NCBI GenBank assembly: GCA_026707945.1
Contig: JAPOVV010000110.1
Coordinates: 248,001-312,000, forward strand
DNA from: Gammaproteobacteria bacterium
GTDB lineage: Bacteria > Pseudomonadota > Gammaproteobacteria > Pseudomonadales > Azotimanducaceae
Direction: 5' to 3'
DNA length: 64,000 bases
This document shows, piece by piece, positions 1-9,354 of this stretch. Positions within the stretch are counted from its first letter, which is position 1. The number at the start of each line of letters is the position of its first letter. The notes under the pieces are model-generated. The model had not been told where the DNA came from. It saw only the letters and a program-made list of their open reading frames with translations, and searched no databases. Position numbers and translations under genes: made by a program.

Positions 1-2
1 TG

Positions 3-974
3 GTTCTCGGTCCATTGCTCGCACGATTTCAGTTCGTAGAGGTGTCCCTTCCTGGCGGATGTGCCATAGGCACTCGACCAATCGACCAGCACTTGAAAGC
101 TCTCTCTGCACTTGGAGCTACGATTGAACTAAAGGAAGGCTATGTAACCGCTCAGATAGACGGTCGGTTGCGAGGGTCACTTATCCATATGGATATTGCG
201 ACGGTCACCGGTACACAAAACGCACTCATGGCCGCGACTCTCGCGGACGGGGATTCGACGATCGTCAATGTAGCGCGTGAACCCGAGATCGTAGCACTCG
301 CGAGCATGCTGAACGATATGGGAGCTGATATCCATGGCGCCGGTACCGATGTTATTCATGTCAAAGGGAAAGAGTCCCTCCATGGGTGCACAGCTTCATT
401 AATGCCTGATCGAATCGAAGCGGGTACATTTCTTCTTGCTGGTGCGGCTACCCGCGGATGCATCACCATAAACGGCGGCTGCCACGCTCTACTGGACGCA
501 CCCATCGCAAAACTCCGTCAGAGCGGCGCAGAAGTCTCGGTCGATGGAGACTATATTCAGCTAGATACTCATGGCAAGCAGCCTCGCGCAGTAGATATTC
601 GCACGGCAACTTATCCTGGTATTCCAACCGACCTTCAGGCTCAATTCCTCGCACTTAACTGTGTCGCCAAAGGTACGAGCCGAGTCACCGAGACGATCTT
701 CGAAAATAGGTTCATGCATGTACCCGAACTTGCACGACTCGGTGCCTCCATCGAGAGCGACGGCACGACTGCTACCATCGAAGGCGTATCTCAACTACAC
801 GGCGCAAACATCATGGCAACTGATTTGCGTGCCTCCTCCTGTTTGGTGATAGGAGGCTTGGCAGCAATTGGCGAGACCATCGTCGATCGCGTCTATCACC
901 TCGACCGAGGCTACGAACACATCGAAGCGAAATTGACTTCAGTTGGTGCTGATATTCAGCGGTTCAGCGACTGA
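3..974 (+). CDS. murA: UDP-N-acetylglucosamine 1-carboxyvinyltransferase, 5' truncated by window
   Basis: MurA transfers enolpyruvate from PEP to UDP-GlcNAc, the first committed cytosolic step of peptidoglycan synthesis. The frame is open from base 3 and reads VLGPLLARF, which is internal to the family, so the true start lies before the window; the TTG at 15 is not the start. The SLPGGCAIGTRP motif follows directly and carries the catalytic cysteine (E. coli Cys115). The C-terminal stretch ending in DRGYEHIEAKL is also typical of MurA. The stop codon overlaps the hisD start in a TGATG junction, so the two genes are translationally coupled. Identification is secure. Confidence 0.96.
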   Translation, partial: VLGPLLARFQFVEVSLPGGCAIGTRPIDQHLKALSALGATIELKEGYVTAQIDGRLRGSLIHMDIATVTGTQNALMAATLADGDSTIVNVAREPEIVALASMLNDMGADIHGAGTDVIHVKGKESLHGCTASLMPDRIEAGTFLLAGAATRGCITINGGCHALLDAPIAKLRQSGAEVSVDGDYIQLDTHGKQPRAVDIRTATYPGIPTDLQAQFLALNCVAKGTSRVTETIFENRFMHVPELARLGASIESDGTTATIEGVSQLHGANIMATDLRASSCLVIGGLAAIGETIVDRVYHLDRGYEHIEAKLTSVGADIQRFSD

Positions 975-2293
975 TGAACTTCACCATCCAACGGCTGGAC
1001 ACGCAACAAGCAGACTTCGAATCAGACTTTAAAGCTCTGCTTGATTGGGACAATCGAGCAAATCCCGAAATTGTTCAGCGCGTTCAGCAGATTGTGAACG
1101 CAGTTCGCGAGGAAGGCGACAATGCACTCATTCGCTTTACTCGAGAATTCGACAAACGCGATGTTGGCGTCGCAAGCGATCTTGTCATCACGAACGAAAT
1201 AATGGAAGCGGCATGGCACCGCCTAGCAACAAGCGATCGCGAGACGCTTCAAACTGCCGCTAACCGGATCCGTACCTACCACGAACGACAAATATCCCAG
1301 GACTCAGACTACACCGACGAGTTTGGAAATAAGTTAGGCAATCGAACGACGCCTATTTCTCGAGTCGGTGCATACGTGCCTAGTGGTCAAGCCTCCTATC
1401 CGTCTACCGTACTAATGACGCTTATCCCGGCAAAAATCGCAGGTGTCCCTGAAACGATCGTTGCCGTGCCAATGCCAAATGGCAAAGTCAGCGACCATAT
1501 ATTGGCAGCACTCTATCTCGTAGAACCCAGATATGCGTTTGGTATCGGTGGCGCTCAAGCCATCGCAGCGATGGCTTTTGGAACAGATATCGTGCCGAAG
1601 GTCGACAAGATTGTCGGGCCTGGTGGCGATTGGGTCGCGGTGGCAAAAAAACTCGTCTTTGGTCCTGTAGGCATTGAATCGATTGCTGGACCGAGTGAAA
1701 TATTGATCATTGCAGATGGCTCCGTCGATCCATCATGGACAGCATGGGACTTGATGTCGCAAGCAGAGCATGACGCAAGCGCACAGGCTATCTTGGTCAG
1801 TCCGTCGTCGCAGTACTTAGCTGACGTAGGCGAGCAAATCGAAGTGAACCTAACTTCGTCCCCTCGCGCCGACATCATCAAGCGGTCGCTGGAAAAGCGT
1901 GGTGCGTTTATTCGCACACGCTCATTAGACGAGGCCGTAGAAATTTCTAATCGAGTAGCGCCGGAGCATCTGCAACTCGCCTTAACAAATCCTCGCAAAC
2001 ATTTATCGAACATCAAACACGCGGGTGCGATTTTTCTAGGTCAATTCAGCGCGGAAGCGCTAGGTGACTACGTTGCAGGTCCAAGTCATGTATTGCCGAC
2101 GTTCGGCACTGCTCGCTACGCATCCGTACTTAGCGTGCAAGATTTCACAAAACGTACTTCCATCATCGATATCACAGAGTCCGGCGCCGACGCACTTGGC
2201 CGGATAGCAAGTCAGCTTGCGGAAGTCGAGGGCTTGCACGCACATTCCGAAGCAGCGAGAGTTCGTTTACGAGACTACGACAGTAATCGATGA
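974..2293 (+). CDS. hisD: Histidinol dehydrogenase
   Basis: HisD oxidises L-histidinol to L-histidine in two NAD+-dependent steps using one zinc ion. At 439 residues it has full family length. Expected ligands and catalytic residues are present: Gln263 and His266 in SQAEHD, Glu331-His332 in APEHLQL, Asp365 in GDYVAGPSHVLPT and His424 near the C-terminus. The glycine-rich segment usually written GPGNxYV is GPGGDWV here (about 215-221), a local departure at the NAD-binding region. It overlaps murA by one base. In many gammaproteobacteria hisG lies between murA and hisD; it is absent here. Confidence 0.95.
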   Translation: MNFTIQRLDTQQADFESDFKALLDWDNRANPEIVQRVQQIVNAVREEGDNALIRFTREFDKRDVGVASDLVITNEIMEAAWHRLATSDRETLQTAANRIRTYHERQISQDSDYTDEFGNKLGNRTTPISRVGAYVPSGQASYPSTVLMTLIPAKIAGVPETIVAVPMPNGKVSDHILAALYLVEPRYAFGIGGAQAIAAMAFGTDIVPKVDKIVGPGGDWVAVAKKLVFGPVGIESIAGPSEILIIADGSVDPSWTAWDLMSQAEHDASAQAILVSPSSQYLADVGEQIEVNLTSSPRADIIKRSLEKRGAFIRTRSLDEAVEISNRVAPEHLQLALTNPRKHLSNIKHAGAIFLGQFSAEALGDYVAGPSHVLPTFGTARYASVLSVQDFTKRTSIIDITESGADALGRIASQLAEVEGLHAHSEAARVRLRDYDSNR

Positions 2294-2318
2294 GCTTGTC
2301 GTGTAGTGGCTTTACTCA

Positions 2319-3410
2319 GTGAATTTCATTGACCACTATCAACAATTCGTTAAGCAGGACTTCCAACCTGATTCAGCCCAACTGAGGGTTGCACATCTAC
2401 TCGATACGCTTTCGGCAAGCCTTGTCCAGGTCGAAAAACAATCACTTGACCGAGGCTTACTAGAGCGCATTTTCAATCGACGAAGTTCAAACCGGCAGCC
2501 GAAAGGCTTATACCTATGGGGTGGCGTTGGTCGTGGCAAGACATTCTTAATGGATTTGTTCTACGCATGGGTGCCGATAGAAGCTAAGAAACGCCTCCAT
2601 TTTCATCACTTCATGCAATTGGTCCACGCAAAGCTACACGAATTCGAAGGTCGCGCAAATCCACTACGAGAGATCGCTCGCGAATTCCGAGAGGACGCCT
2701 TACTGCTTTGTTTCGATGAATTCTTCGTTGAGGATATCGGCGACGCGATGATCCTCGCCGAGCTACTTGACGCGCTGTTCGATGAAGGGCTGGTATTAGT
2801 CGCGACGTCAAATACCCATCCCACCAACTTGTACGAGAATGGGTTGCAACGGAGCCGTTTTATTCCAGCAATACAGTTAATCGAAGCGACCACCATCGTC
2901 CATGAGATCGGCGGAGCACATGACTACCGACTAGAAACTTTGCATAAAGGCGAAATATATCGTCTGCAGTTTCCCGTTGACGCCGACGCAATCAGAAAAG
3001 ACCAATACACTTTGCTGCACCGTGAGGTGGACGTCGCCACGCCTTTACTCGTTAACGGACGTGAACTTAGACCACTCTACTACCGTGAGGGTATCGCTGG
3101 ATTTACGTTTAGCGAATTGTGTGAGTCACCGAGAAACGCTTCTGACTACATCGAACTAGCTCGCCAATTCAATACGGTTGTGCTTTACGACGTACCAATT
3201 CTGGACGGCTCATCAGAAAGTGCGGCTCGTCGATTCGTCGCGTTGATCGATGAGTTTTATGATCGAAATGTCAATGTGATTTTTTGCGCACAAGCACCAA
3301 TCCAGCAACTTTACCGCGGGGACCAGCTTAAGAAACAATTTGAGCGTACCGTTAGCCGGATCGTTGAGATGCAGGCTGATTCTTACTTAACTGCCGCCCA
3401 TCGAGCCTAG
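2319..3410 (+). CDS. zapE: Cell division protein ZapE / AFG1-like ATPase
   Basis: ZapE is an AAA-type ATPase linked to FtsZ-ring dynamics and related to mitochondrial AFG1/LACE1. The 363-residue protein has a Walker A motif GGVGRGKT at residues 68-75 and a Walker B region LLCFDEFFVEDI at about 129-140, with the N- and C-terminal blocks usual for the family (PKGLYLWGG, MDLFY, LATSNTHP-like segment, RFIPAI). The start is a GTG 25 bases after hisD, so it may belong to the same transcript. No anomaly seen. Confidence 0.93.
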   Translation: MNFIDHYQQFVKQDFQPDSAQLRVAHLLDTLSASLVQVEKQSLDRGLLERIFNRRSSNRQPKGLYLWGGVGRGKTFLMDLFYAWVPIEAKKRLHFHHFMQLVHAKLHEFEGRANPLREIAREFREDALLLCFDEFFVEDIGDAMILAELLDALFDEGLVLVATSNTHPTNLYENGLQRSRFIPAIQLIEATTIVHEIGGAHDYRLETLHKGEIYRLQFPVDADAIRKDQYTLLHREVDVATPLLVNGRELRPLYYREGIAGFTFSELCESPRNASDYIELARQFNTVVLYDVPILDGSSESAARRFVALIDEFYDRNVNVIFCAQAPIQQLYRGDQLKKQFERTVSRIVEMQADSYLTAAHRA

Positions 3411-3518
3411 TGAAGCAGATGGCTAAGGGGTCCCGCCACCTCAGCTAAAATCCCGATGTTCTCACATCCGACGTGTATACATCGTGCCTCCTGCGCTCAA
3501 CTCGGTACATTGACGATC

Positions 3519-5831
3519 ATGCGATCGAGAAGCTTCGTTTTCATTCCAACGGTATGGCTCATCGGCCTTATTGCTGGTGCAATTCAGGGCAAACCGGAAC
3601 TGTTTCCCAACGCTATCAAATTCGGGGCTAACGACTGCAGTTTTTGCCATCAGACCGCTGTGGGAGGCACTGCGCTCAACGAACGAGGCATTTGGTTAAT
3701 CAATGAACGAACGCTACGCGATGCTCTAGAAATAGACGTCGATTGGTTAAGCGATCGAGGCGAACTAGCCGACTCCGCTCGTACCGTCGAAATAAATAAC
3801 GAATCTGCCGCGAAGGTCGCATCGCCGTCAAGTGGGGCACGCACAACGTCCAAGTCCGCACGGGTCCCAATGGATTATTCAACGAATTGGGGTGAATGGC
3901 CATCGTACAACGGCAACCTCGAGGCTCAGAAATACAGCCCATTGCCCTATATAGATTCGAGATCAATTCATGATTTGGAACTTGCGTGGGTGTGGGAAGG
4001 CAAAATCGATAGCGGACCTAACACTAGTGCAACCACTCGGCGCCGGGGGTGGGGCGGGCAGCCGTTTAAAGCAACCCCGCTCATGGTTGGCGGTAGAGTA
4101 TTCGTACGAACCCGACTTTCAACCGTCGTCGCCATCGATGCGGAAACAGGACTCGAACTTTGGGAATTTGATCCCGAAACTCGACTCCGTCCGCGCCCTG
4201 CCATGTTTGGATGGACAACGCGTGGATTGGCATACCATAAGAAAACAAAATGCACGGACGATGGCCCTTGCGAACGCATCATTCTGCTCACGAGCGACGG
4301 ATGGATGTACGCGCTCAACCCTACCAGTGGTGAGGTCATTGATTCGTTTGGCGACGATGGAAATGTTGATCTCACGCTGGGCTTGCGGCGCCCTCTCGAT
4401 CGTAGACAGGTTTCTTGGAGTCATCCCCCTTTGGTCTGCCGAGACACAATCGTGGTTGGCTCTCAAACTAACGATATGTCGCAGTTTCAGTTTCGCGGTT
4501 CTGATTGGCGTCAGAACTTACCCGTTGGTGACGTTAGAGGATTTGATCCTACTACTGGCGAACAAAAGTGGGTGTTCAAGACGATCCCACAGGAAGGGGA
4601 AGTCGGCGTCGAAACTTGGGGGAACGAGTCGTGGCGATGGATGGGCAATACGAACGTTTGGTCCACATTTAGCTGCGATCCAGAGCTAGGTCACGTATAT
4701 CTGCCCGTGACCGCGCCAACCAATCACATGTACGGTGGCGATCGTCCTGGTGACAACTTGTTTGGCACATCTGTTGTGGCGGTTGACGTAGATCAAGGAT
4801 CACGAATTTGGCATTACCAAATCACACACCATGACATCTGGGATTACGACTTACCTGCGCCCCCAGTTGTCGCAGATATTGTCGTCAACAACGTGCCTCG
4901 CAAAATTGTCGCGCAAGTGACGAAAGTTGGCTTCTTATTTGTTTTGGACCGACTAACAGGTGAACCTGTTTGGCCCGTTGAGGAACTACCCGTGCCAAAG
5001 AGCACGGTGATAGGTGAAGTCTCGTCGCCTACGCAACCCCATCCAACCAAGCCTCCGCCTTACGAAATGCAAGGTCTGATCCTTGAAGATCTCAACGACC
5101 TCACTCCCGAACTAAGAAAGAGGGCCGAAGCGCTCGTTGAGAATCTCGACTACGGCCCTTTGTATACGCCTGTGTCGTTACGCGGAACCGTGCTCTCGCC
5201 GGGTATAGGTGGTGGCGCAAACTGGCCAGGCGCCGCTTTTGATCCCGTCGAGCGCCGACTATATGTATCTTCGCGTCGCGCACTCATGGTCGCGCACAAC
5301 ATCCCAATCTCGCGAGGGGCAACGACGAAAAAAAACCTCGCTCTTGCACCGAACCCGAACGAGTCGAGAGTGCCATATCGGGAGTCGTGGAGACCTCTGT
5401 CCATTGATGGACTACCGCCTGTCAAACCACCGTGGTCGAATATCACAGCCTACGACATGGATCGCGGAGAGATTGCGTGGCAAGTCGCGAACGGAGCTGG
5501 TCCGAGAGAGCACCCGTTGCTCGCGACAGTCAAGGATCAATTGCCGGCCCTTGGCGCTTTGAACGCAAATCCTGGGATATTGGTATTGCCCGACCTTCTG
5601 ATCATGGGTCACGGTGGCAGAACCTCAACTCTAAAAGCCCTCGACAAGACAACCGGCGAAGAAATCTGGTCAACTGAATTGATCGGGTCATTCGATTCAC
5701 CCGCGCCAATAACCTATCTTTCGGGTAATCAGCAGTTTATTGCGATTGCGACCGGACATTCATTCGAACCAGCCCGTATATCAGCGTTTCGCATAGTCGT
5801 TAGCGAAAAGGAAACCCCTATTTCGCACTAG
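3519..5831 (+). CDS. Secreted PQQ-dependent dehydrogenase with N-terminal c-type heme motif
   Basis: This is a quinoprotein dehydrogenase of the glucose/alcohol dehydrogenase beta-propeller type, expected to oxidise a sugar or alcohol in the periplasm. The ATG at 3519 is preferred to an in-frame ATG at 3456 because a signal peptide begins there (MRSRSF then hydrophobic VFIPTVWLIGLIAGAI). Shortly after comes CSFCH, a CxxCH heme c attachment motif (residues 40-44). The propeller follows with typical phrases such as WPSYNGN, KYSPL, FKATPLMVGGRVF, VAIDAETGLELWEFD, HHDIWDYDLP and LDRLTGEPVWPVEE. Most soluble family members either lack a heme or carry it at the C-terminus, so the N-terminal position is notable. 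Substrate unknown. Confidence 0.85.
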   Translation: MRSRSFVFIPTVWLIGLIAGAIQGKPELFPNAIKFGANDCSFCHQTAVGGTALNERGIWLINERTLRDALEIDVDWLSDRGELADSARTVEINNESAAKVASPSSGARTTSKSARVPMDYSTNWGEWPSYNGNLEAQKYSPLPYIDSRSIHDLELAWVWEGKIDSGPNTSATTRRRGWGGQPFKATPLMVGGRVFVRTRLSTVVAIDAETGLELWEFDPETRLRPRPAMFGWTTRGLAYHKKTKCTDDGPCERIILLTSDGWMYALNPTSGEVIDSFGDDGNVDLTLGLRRPLDRRQVSWSHPPLVCRDTIVVGSQTNDMSQFQFRGSDWRQNLPVGDVRGFDPTTGEQKWVFKTIPQEGEVGVETWGNESWRWMGNTNVWSTFSCDPELGHVYLPVTAPTNHMYGGDRPGDNLFGTSVVAVDVDQGSRIWHYQITHHDIWDYDLPAPPVVADIVVNNVPRKIVAQVTKVGFLFVLDRLTGEPVWPVEELPVPKSTVIGEVSSPTQPHPTKPPPYEMQGLILEDLNDLTPELRKRAEALVENLDYGPLYTPVSLRGTVLSPGIGGGANWPGAAFDPVERRLYVSSRRALMVAHNIPISRGATTKKNLALAPNPNESRVPYRESWRPLSIDGLPPVKPPWSNITAYDMDRGEIAWQVANGAGPREHPLLATVKDQLPALGALNANPGILVLPDLLIMGHGGRTSTLKALDKTTGEEIWSTELIGSFDSPAPITYLSGNQQFIAIATGHSFEPARISAFRIVVSEKETPISH

Positions 5832-5856
5832 AAGTGGCTAGAGCAACCCTGTCGGT

Positions 5857-6264
5857 TTATTGCGTCCGTTTTTTCACGTAAAGCACGAGCTCGTGATCGA
5901 CGAGATCCACCTCATGGTCTTCTGCGATTTCCCTTTGAATTTCCTCGATACGTTCATTGACGAACTCTATCACTTCACCCGTGTCGATATCGACCATGTG
6001 ATCGTGGTGTTCTCCTTCTGCCAGTTCGTAGACCGCGTGGCCATCGTCTGCGAAGTTATGGCGTCTCACAATTTTGGCATCTTCAAATTGCATGAGAACG
6101 CGATAAACGGTCGCATGGCCGATCGACTCGTCAAGCGCTAGCAGTTTCTTGTAGATATCTTCCGCCGAAAGATGATGTGGTTCAGCTTCTTCTAGGACTT
6201 GCAGCACCCTCAATCGAGGTAGGGTGACTCGCAGTCCAGCCTTTCTTATATCTCTTTGACTCAT
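5857..6264 (-). CDS. fur: Ferric uptake regulator Fur
   Basis: Fur represses iron uptake genes when bound to ferrous iron. The 135-residue protein has the winged-helix region (LRVTLPRLRVLQVLEE, DIYKKLLALDE, GHATVYRVLMQFEDAKIV) and the metal-binding dimerisation region (HHDHMVDIDTGEVIEF). The usual CxxC of the structural zinc site that follows HHDH is absent (VDIDTG), and no cysteine pair is seen at the C-terminus, as in some Pseudomonas-like Fur proteins. Its gene is convergent with the PQQ dehydrogenase and divergent from the RiPP cluster. Whether it regulates that cluster cannot be told from sequence. Confidence 0.93.
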   Translation of the reverse strand: MSQRDIRKAGLRVTLPRLRVLQVLEEAEPHHLSAEDIYKKLLALDESIGHATVYRVLMQFEDAKIVRRHNFADDGHAVYELAEGEHHDHMVDIDTGEVIEFVNERIEEIQREIAEDHEVDLVDHELVLYVKKRTQ

Positions 6265-6575
6265 CTCACACCGTCCCGCAAGTAAATGAAGTGTAGCACG
6301 TTGAAACCCGCAACTCGGTGTTTTCTGGCAGCTCTAACAGCAGTGCTTTCTCGACAACCGACCTCCAGCTTTGAACCACTTTGATAGAAGGAGCGTGGCT
6401 GCTATTGTCGTGTCAATAGAAGCTGAGTGAATAAGTTTCAGGATTGGATTATTACTATACATGGGTATATGAATGCTCGTAACTTAGTGGTTAAAGTCAG
6501 ATGTACCAATAGACTCACGAATTCATTTCCTTATCCTTGTAGTACCTATTAGCGTAGAGGCGACCTGGCGCCGTT
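6265..6575. other. Intergenic region between fur and the RiPP cluster
   Basis: This 311-base stretch separates divergently transcribed fur and the first exporter gene, so it should carry promoters for both. A TATACA hexamer at 6456-6461 could be a -10 element for the plus-strand cluster, but no convincing -35 partner is visible. I see no gene and no clear Fur box. Confidence 0.4.
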
Positions 6576-7142
6576 ATGTTCGATAATCCATTCGATTCAT
6601 TTCATAACGCAGTTGCAGAAGCCAAAGAGGAACGTGAACAGCTCGACCGGCTGTTAACAATCTCTACTCCGCGCGAGCGGCTACTGGTGGTCGTCATCTG
6701 CATTACAGTAGCCGCTTTTGCAGCCTGGCTCTTCCTAGGGACGGTAACTCAATCCGTTTCAATCGATGGGGTGCTCACCTTTCCTGACGAAATCGCTCAA
6801 CCAACCAACGCGTCGACCCGGGCAACGATCTCGGCGGAAAGCGTTTGGCTTACACATGACGAAGTTCGCCAAATTTCTCCAGGATTAGGAGCTGCGGTTA
6901 AAGTAATGCTGTCAGATGGCGAGACCGTCACGATCAACGGAAAGGTCTCCAGGATCGACGCCACACGCGTATCGGAGGAAGCAGAGCCATCGCAAACACC
7001 TCTGGGGAAAGGTCTGTATCGGGTGTTCTTTACGTTGAATGAGAGCATTGATACTACTGCCATCCGCGATAGAAATTGCAGAATCGATATAGAGCTCGGT
7101 AGGCAATCGCCCATATCCCTTTTCGGTATGAGACGAGTCTGA
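6576..7142 (+). CDS. Miniature NHLM-type membrane fusion (HlyD-like) protein
   Basis: The 188-residue protein has a charged N-terminus (residues 1-34, with EQLDRLLTISTPRERL), one membrane span (about 36-56) and a small periplasmic part ending in IELGRQSPISLF. The N-terminal phrase and C-terminal ending resemble the NHLM bacteriocin secretion protein family, which works with C39-peptidase ABC exporters. Those proteins are usually about 400 residues with lipoyl and coiled-coil hairpin parts; here both are missing, so only the membrane anchor and end domain remain. It sits one base before the exporter gene. Assignment rests on local similarity and position. Confidence 0.6.
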   Translation: MFDNPFDSFHNAVAEAKEEREQLDRLLTISTPRERLLVVVICITVAAFAAWLFLGTVTQSVSIDGVLTFPDEIAQPTNASTRATISAESVWLTHDEVRQISPGLGAAVKVMLSDGETVTINGKVSRIDATRVSEEAEPSQTPLGKGLYRVFFTLNESIDTTAIRDRNCRIDIELGRQSPISLFGMRRV

Positions 7143-7143
7143 A

Positions 7144-9354
7144 ATGGCACCACGCGCCTTCAATGGGGGCAGCGAAAAAACAGTTTCCGGTCGCTTAAAG
7201 CGCAGGATTTCGACGCCAATTCTGTTGCAAATGCATGCAACAGAATGTGGCGCAGCTTGCCTCGGAATGGTCCTGGGATACTTTGGCCTTTGGGTTCCAC
7301 TCACCGAATTGCGGGAAAGGTGTGAGGTGAGTCGAGATGGGAGTAGCGCCGCTAGCATATTGCGTGCGGCAAGGCACTATGGCCTAGAAGGCGGCGGATT
7401 AAGCGTCCGGGCTGAGTCTCTAAAGCTGCTTGAGATGCCGCTCATTTTGTTTTGGCAGTTTAGCCACTTTGTCGTCCTTGAAGGGTACGACGAACACTAC
7501 TTCTACCTCAACGACCCTGCTACGGGACGACGTAGGGTAACTGTAGAAGAATTCAATAAGGCGTATAGTGGGATCGCGCTTCGGCTAAGTCGCGGTTCTG
7601 AGTTCAAACCTGGAGGCGAGCGACCGGGGCTACTGGACCAATTGAGGACCTTGCTCGCAGGGTCCTGGCGTGTCCTGATCGGCGTTCTCGCATGTGGACT
7701 GATGTTGTCCGTTTTGGCGCTAGCGATTCCAGCGTCGCTAACGATTTTTGTTGACAGCTCGCTCATGAACGGTAGTTCCTGGTCCGGCTTGGTAGGCGTT
7801 CTATTTGGAGCGGGTTTTCTCGTATACATCCTGTCGCTACTTAAGCACCGGTTCTTAAAACGACTCGCAATTCGGATATCAGTGATTGGTTACGATCGTG
7901 GTTTCTCCCGCATGCTTCGCCTACCGGTGGAGTTCTTCTACCATCGGTTAGTTGGCGACCTAACAGATCGAGTGTCGTCAATCGATCGAATCGCGAAAAA
8001 CCTTACGGAGAGGTTTCTTGTTCTAATCATCGATATGACGATGAGCGCTGTTCTACTTGTCGCGATGTTCCTCTACAACGAAGTACTAACTTTTATCGTG
8101 CTCGCGCTCGGCATTCTTCACGCTGTACTCGCACATTTCCTCAATGGGGCACGCGCAGTACGAAGTCAGTCGATGCGACGCGAACAAGGCTTGTTGATCG
8201 GCGTTGGCATGCAAATGTTGAGTCATGCAGACAACCTGCGAATGACCGGATCAGATGATAGGTTTTTCTCACGTTGGAGCGGTCAACAGGCTCTCGAACT
8301 CCGTTCGCGACAGCTCTATTCTGAGCTGGTCTCGATCAATACAGCTCTTCCAGGACTGATCACCATTCTGCGAGCCGCAGCTATTCTCAGTATCGGCGCA
8401 GGTTTGGTCATTGCGGGGCAAATGACCTTGGGCTCGTTGGTCGGGTTTTACATCTTGGCCGAGATGTTCCTCACGCCAATTGGCCGATTTTTGGAATTCG
8501 CTGATCAACGCCAAGCGCTCGAAACTGATCTGCAGCGACTGGACGACATCGCCAAAACTCCTGAAGATCCTGTTTTTAGTCGTCGCAGCCCTGGATCGGA
8601 ATCAATCCCGACGCTGAACGGTCGCTTGCAACTAACTGGTCACCTGGAACTGCGAGATGTCACGTTTGGTTACAACAGGAACCGACCTCCCCTCATCCAG
8701 GACTTTAACCTTGTCGTCAAACCAGGGCAACGGGTCGCCGTGGTCGGTCCGAGTGGCTCAGGCAAGTCAACGCTAGCTCGGTTGGTGTCCGGAATGTATC
8801 AACCTTGGTCGGGAGAAATTCTCTTTGACGGTCACTTGCGCGATGAAGTTCCCGAAGATGTGTTACGACGTTCTATTTCGATGGTGGATCAAGAGATCGT
8901 GCTCTTCTCTGCTTCACTCCGCGACAACATCACGCTCTGGAATCCTGCGGTACCCGACGAAGCGATTTTCGCCGCCACGCGTGATGCACGCATTCACGAC
9001 GAAATTTTGGTTCGACCCGACGGGTACGCAACCCAAGTCGAAGAGGCCGGCGTCAATTTCAGCGGAGGTCAGCGCCAACGATTGGAGATTGCCCGGGCGT
9101 TGGTTGGCAATCCAACACTAATCATCCTTGACGAGGCAACCAGCTCACTAGACGCGGCAACTGAAGAAGCAGTCGACGAAGCGCTACGCCGTCGCGGAGT
9201 TACTTGTCTGATCGTAGCGCATCGGTTAAGCACGGTTAGAGACTGCGACGAAATAATCGTGCTCGACAAAGGCGTCGAGGTTCAGCGCGGTACACACGAC
9301 GAGTTGATCGCAGACGAAAGTGGCACTTATTTCAAACTGGTGCGGTCAGGCTGA
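7144..9354 (+). CDS. Peptidase-containing ABC exporter (C39 peptidase, PCAT), NHLM type
   Basis: This protein cleaves leader peptides and exports the released core peptide. The N-terminal C39 peptidase (about 20-150) shows Gln29, catalytic Cys35 in TECGAACL, His108 in SHFVVL and Asp124 in LNDPATG. A six-helix transmembrane domain follows (about 170-455), then an ATP-binding domain with Walker A GPSGSGKST, signature FSGGQRQR, Walker B LIILDEATSSLD and the switch histidine in VAHRLST. All key residues are intact, so both cleavage and transport should work. It starts one base after the membrane fusion gene and overlaps the next gene (TGATG), giving a tight operon. Confidence 0.93.
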   Translation: MAPRAFNGGSEKTVSGRLKRRISTPILLQMHATECGAACLGMVLGYFGLWVPLTELRERCEVSRDGSSAASILRAARHYGLEGGGLSVRAESLKLLEMPLILFWQFSHFVVLEGYDEHYFYLNDPATGRRRVTVEEFNKAYSGIALRLSRGSEFKPGGERPGLLDQLRTLLAGSWRVLIGVLACGLMLSVLALAIPASLTIFVDSSLMNGSSWSGLVGVLFGAGFLVYILSLLKHRFLKRLAIRISVIGYDRGFSRMLRLPVEFFYHRLVGDLTDRVSSIDRIAKNLTERFLVLIIDMTMSAVLLVAMFLYNEVLTFIVLALGILHAVLAHFLNGARAVRSQSMRREQGLLIGVGMQMLSHADNLRMTGSDDRFFSRWSGQQALELRSRQLYSELVSINTALPGLITILRAAAILSIGAGLVIAGQMTLGSLVGFYILAEMFLTPIGRFLEFADQRQALETDLQRLDDIAKTPEDPVFSRRSPGSESIPTLNGRLQLTGHLELRDVTFGYNRNRPPLIQDFNLVVKPGQRVAVVGPSGSGKSTLARLVSGMYQPWSGEILFDGHLRDEVPEDVLRRSISMVDQEIVLFSASLRDNITLWNPAVPDEAIFAATRDARIHDEILVRPDGYATQVEEAGVNFSGGQRQRLEIARALVGNPTLIILDEATSSLDAATEEAVDEALRRRGVTCLIVAHRLSTVRDCDEIIVLDKGVEVQRGTHDELIADESGTYFKLVRSG

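Noticed and set aside
15..17. TTG near the window start as the murA start codon
   Set aside because: Upstream codons continue the conserved protein, so the gene begins outside the window.
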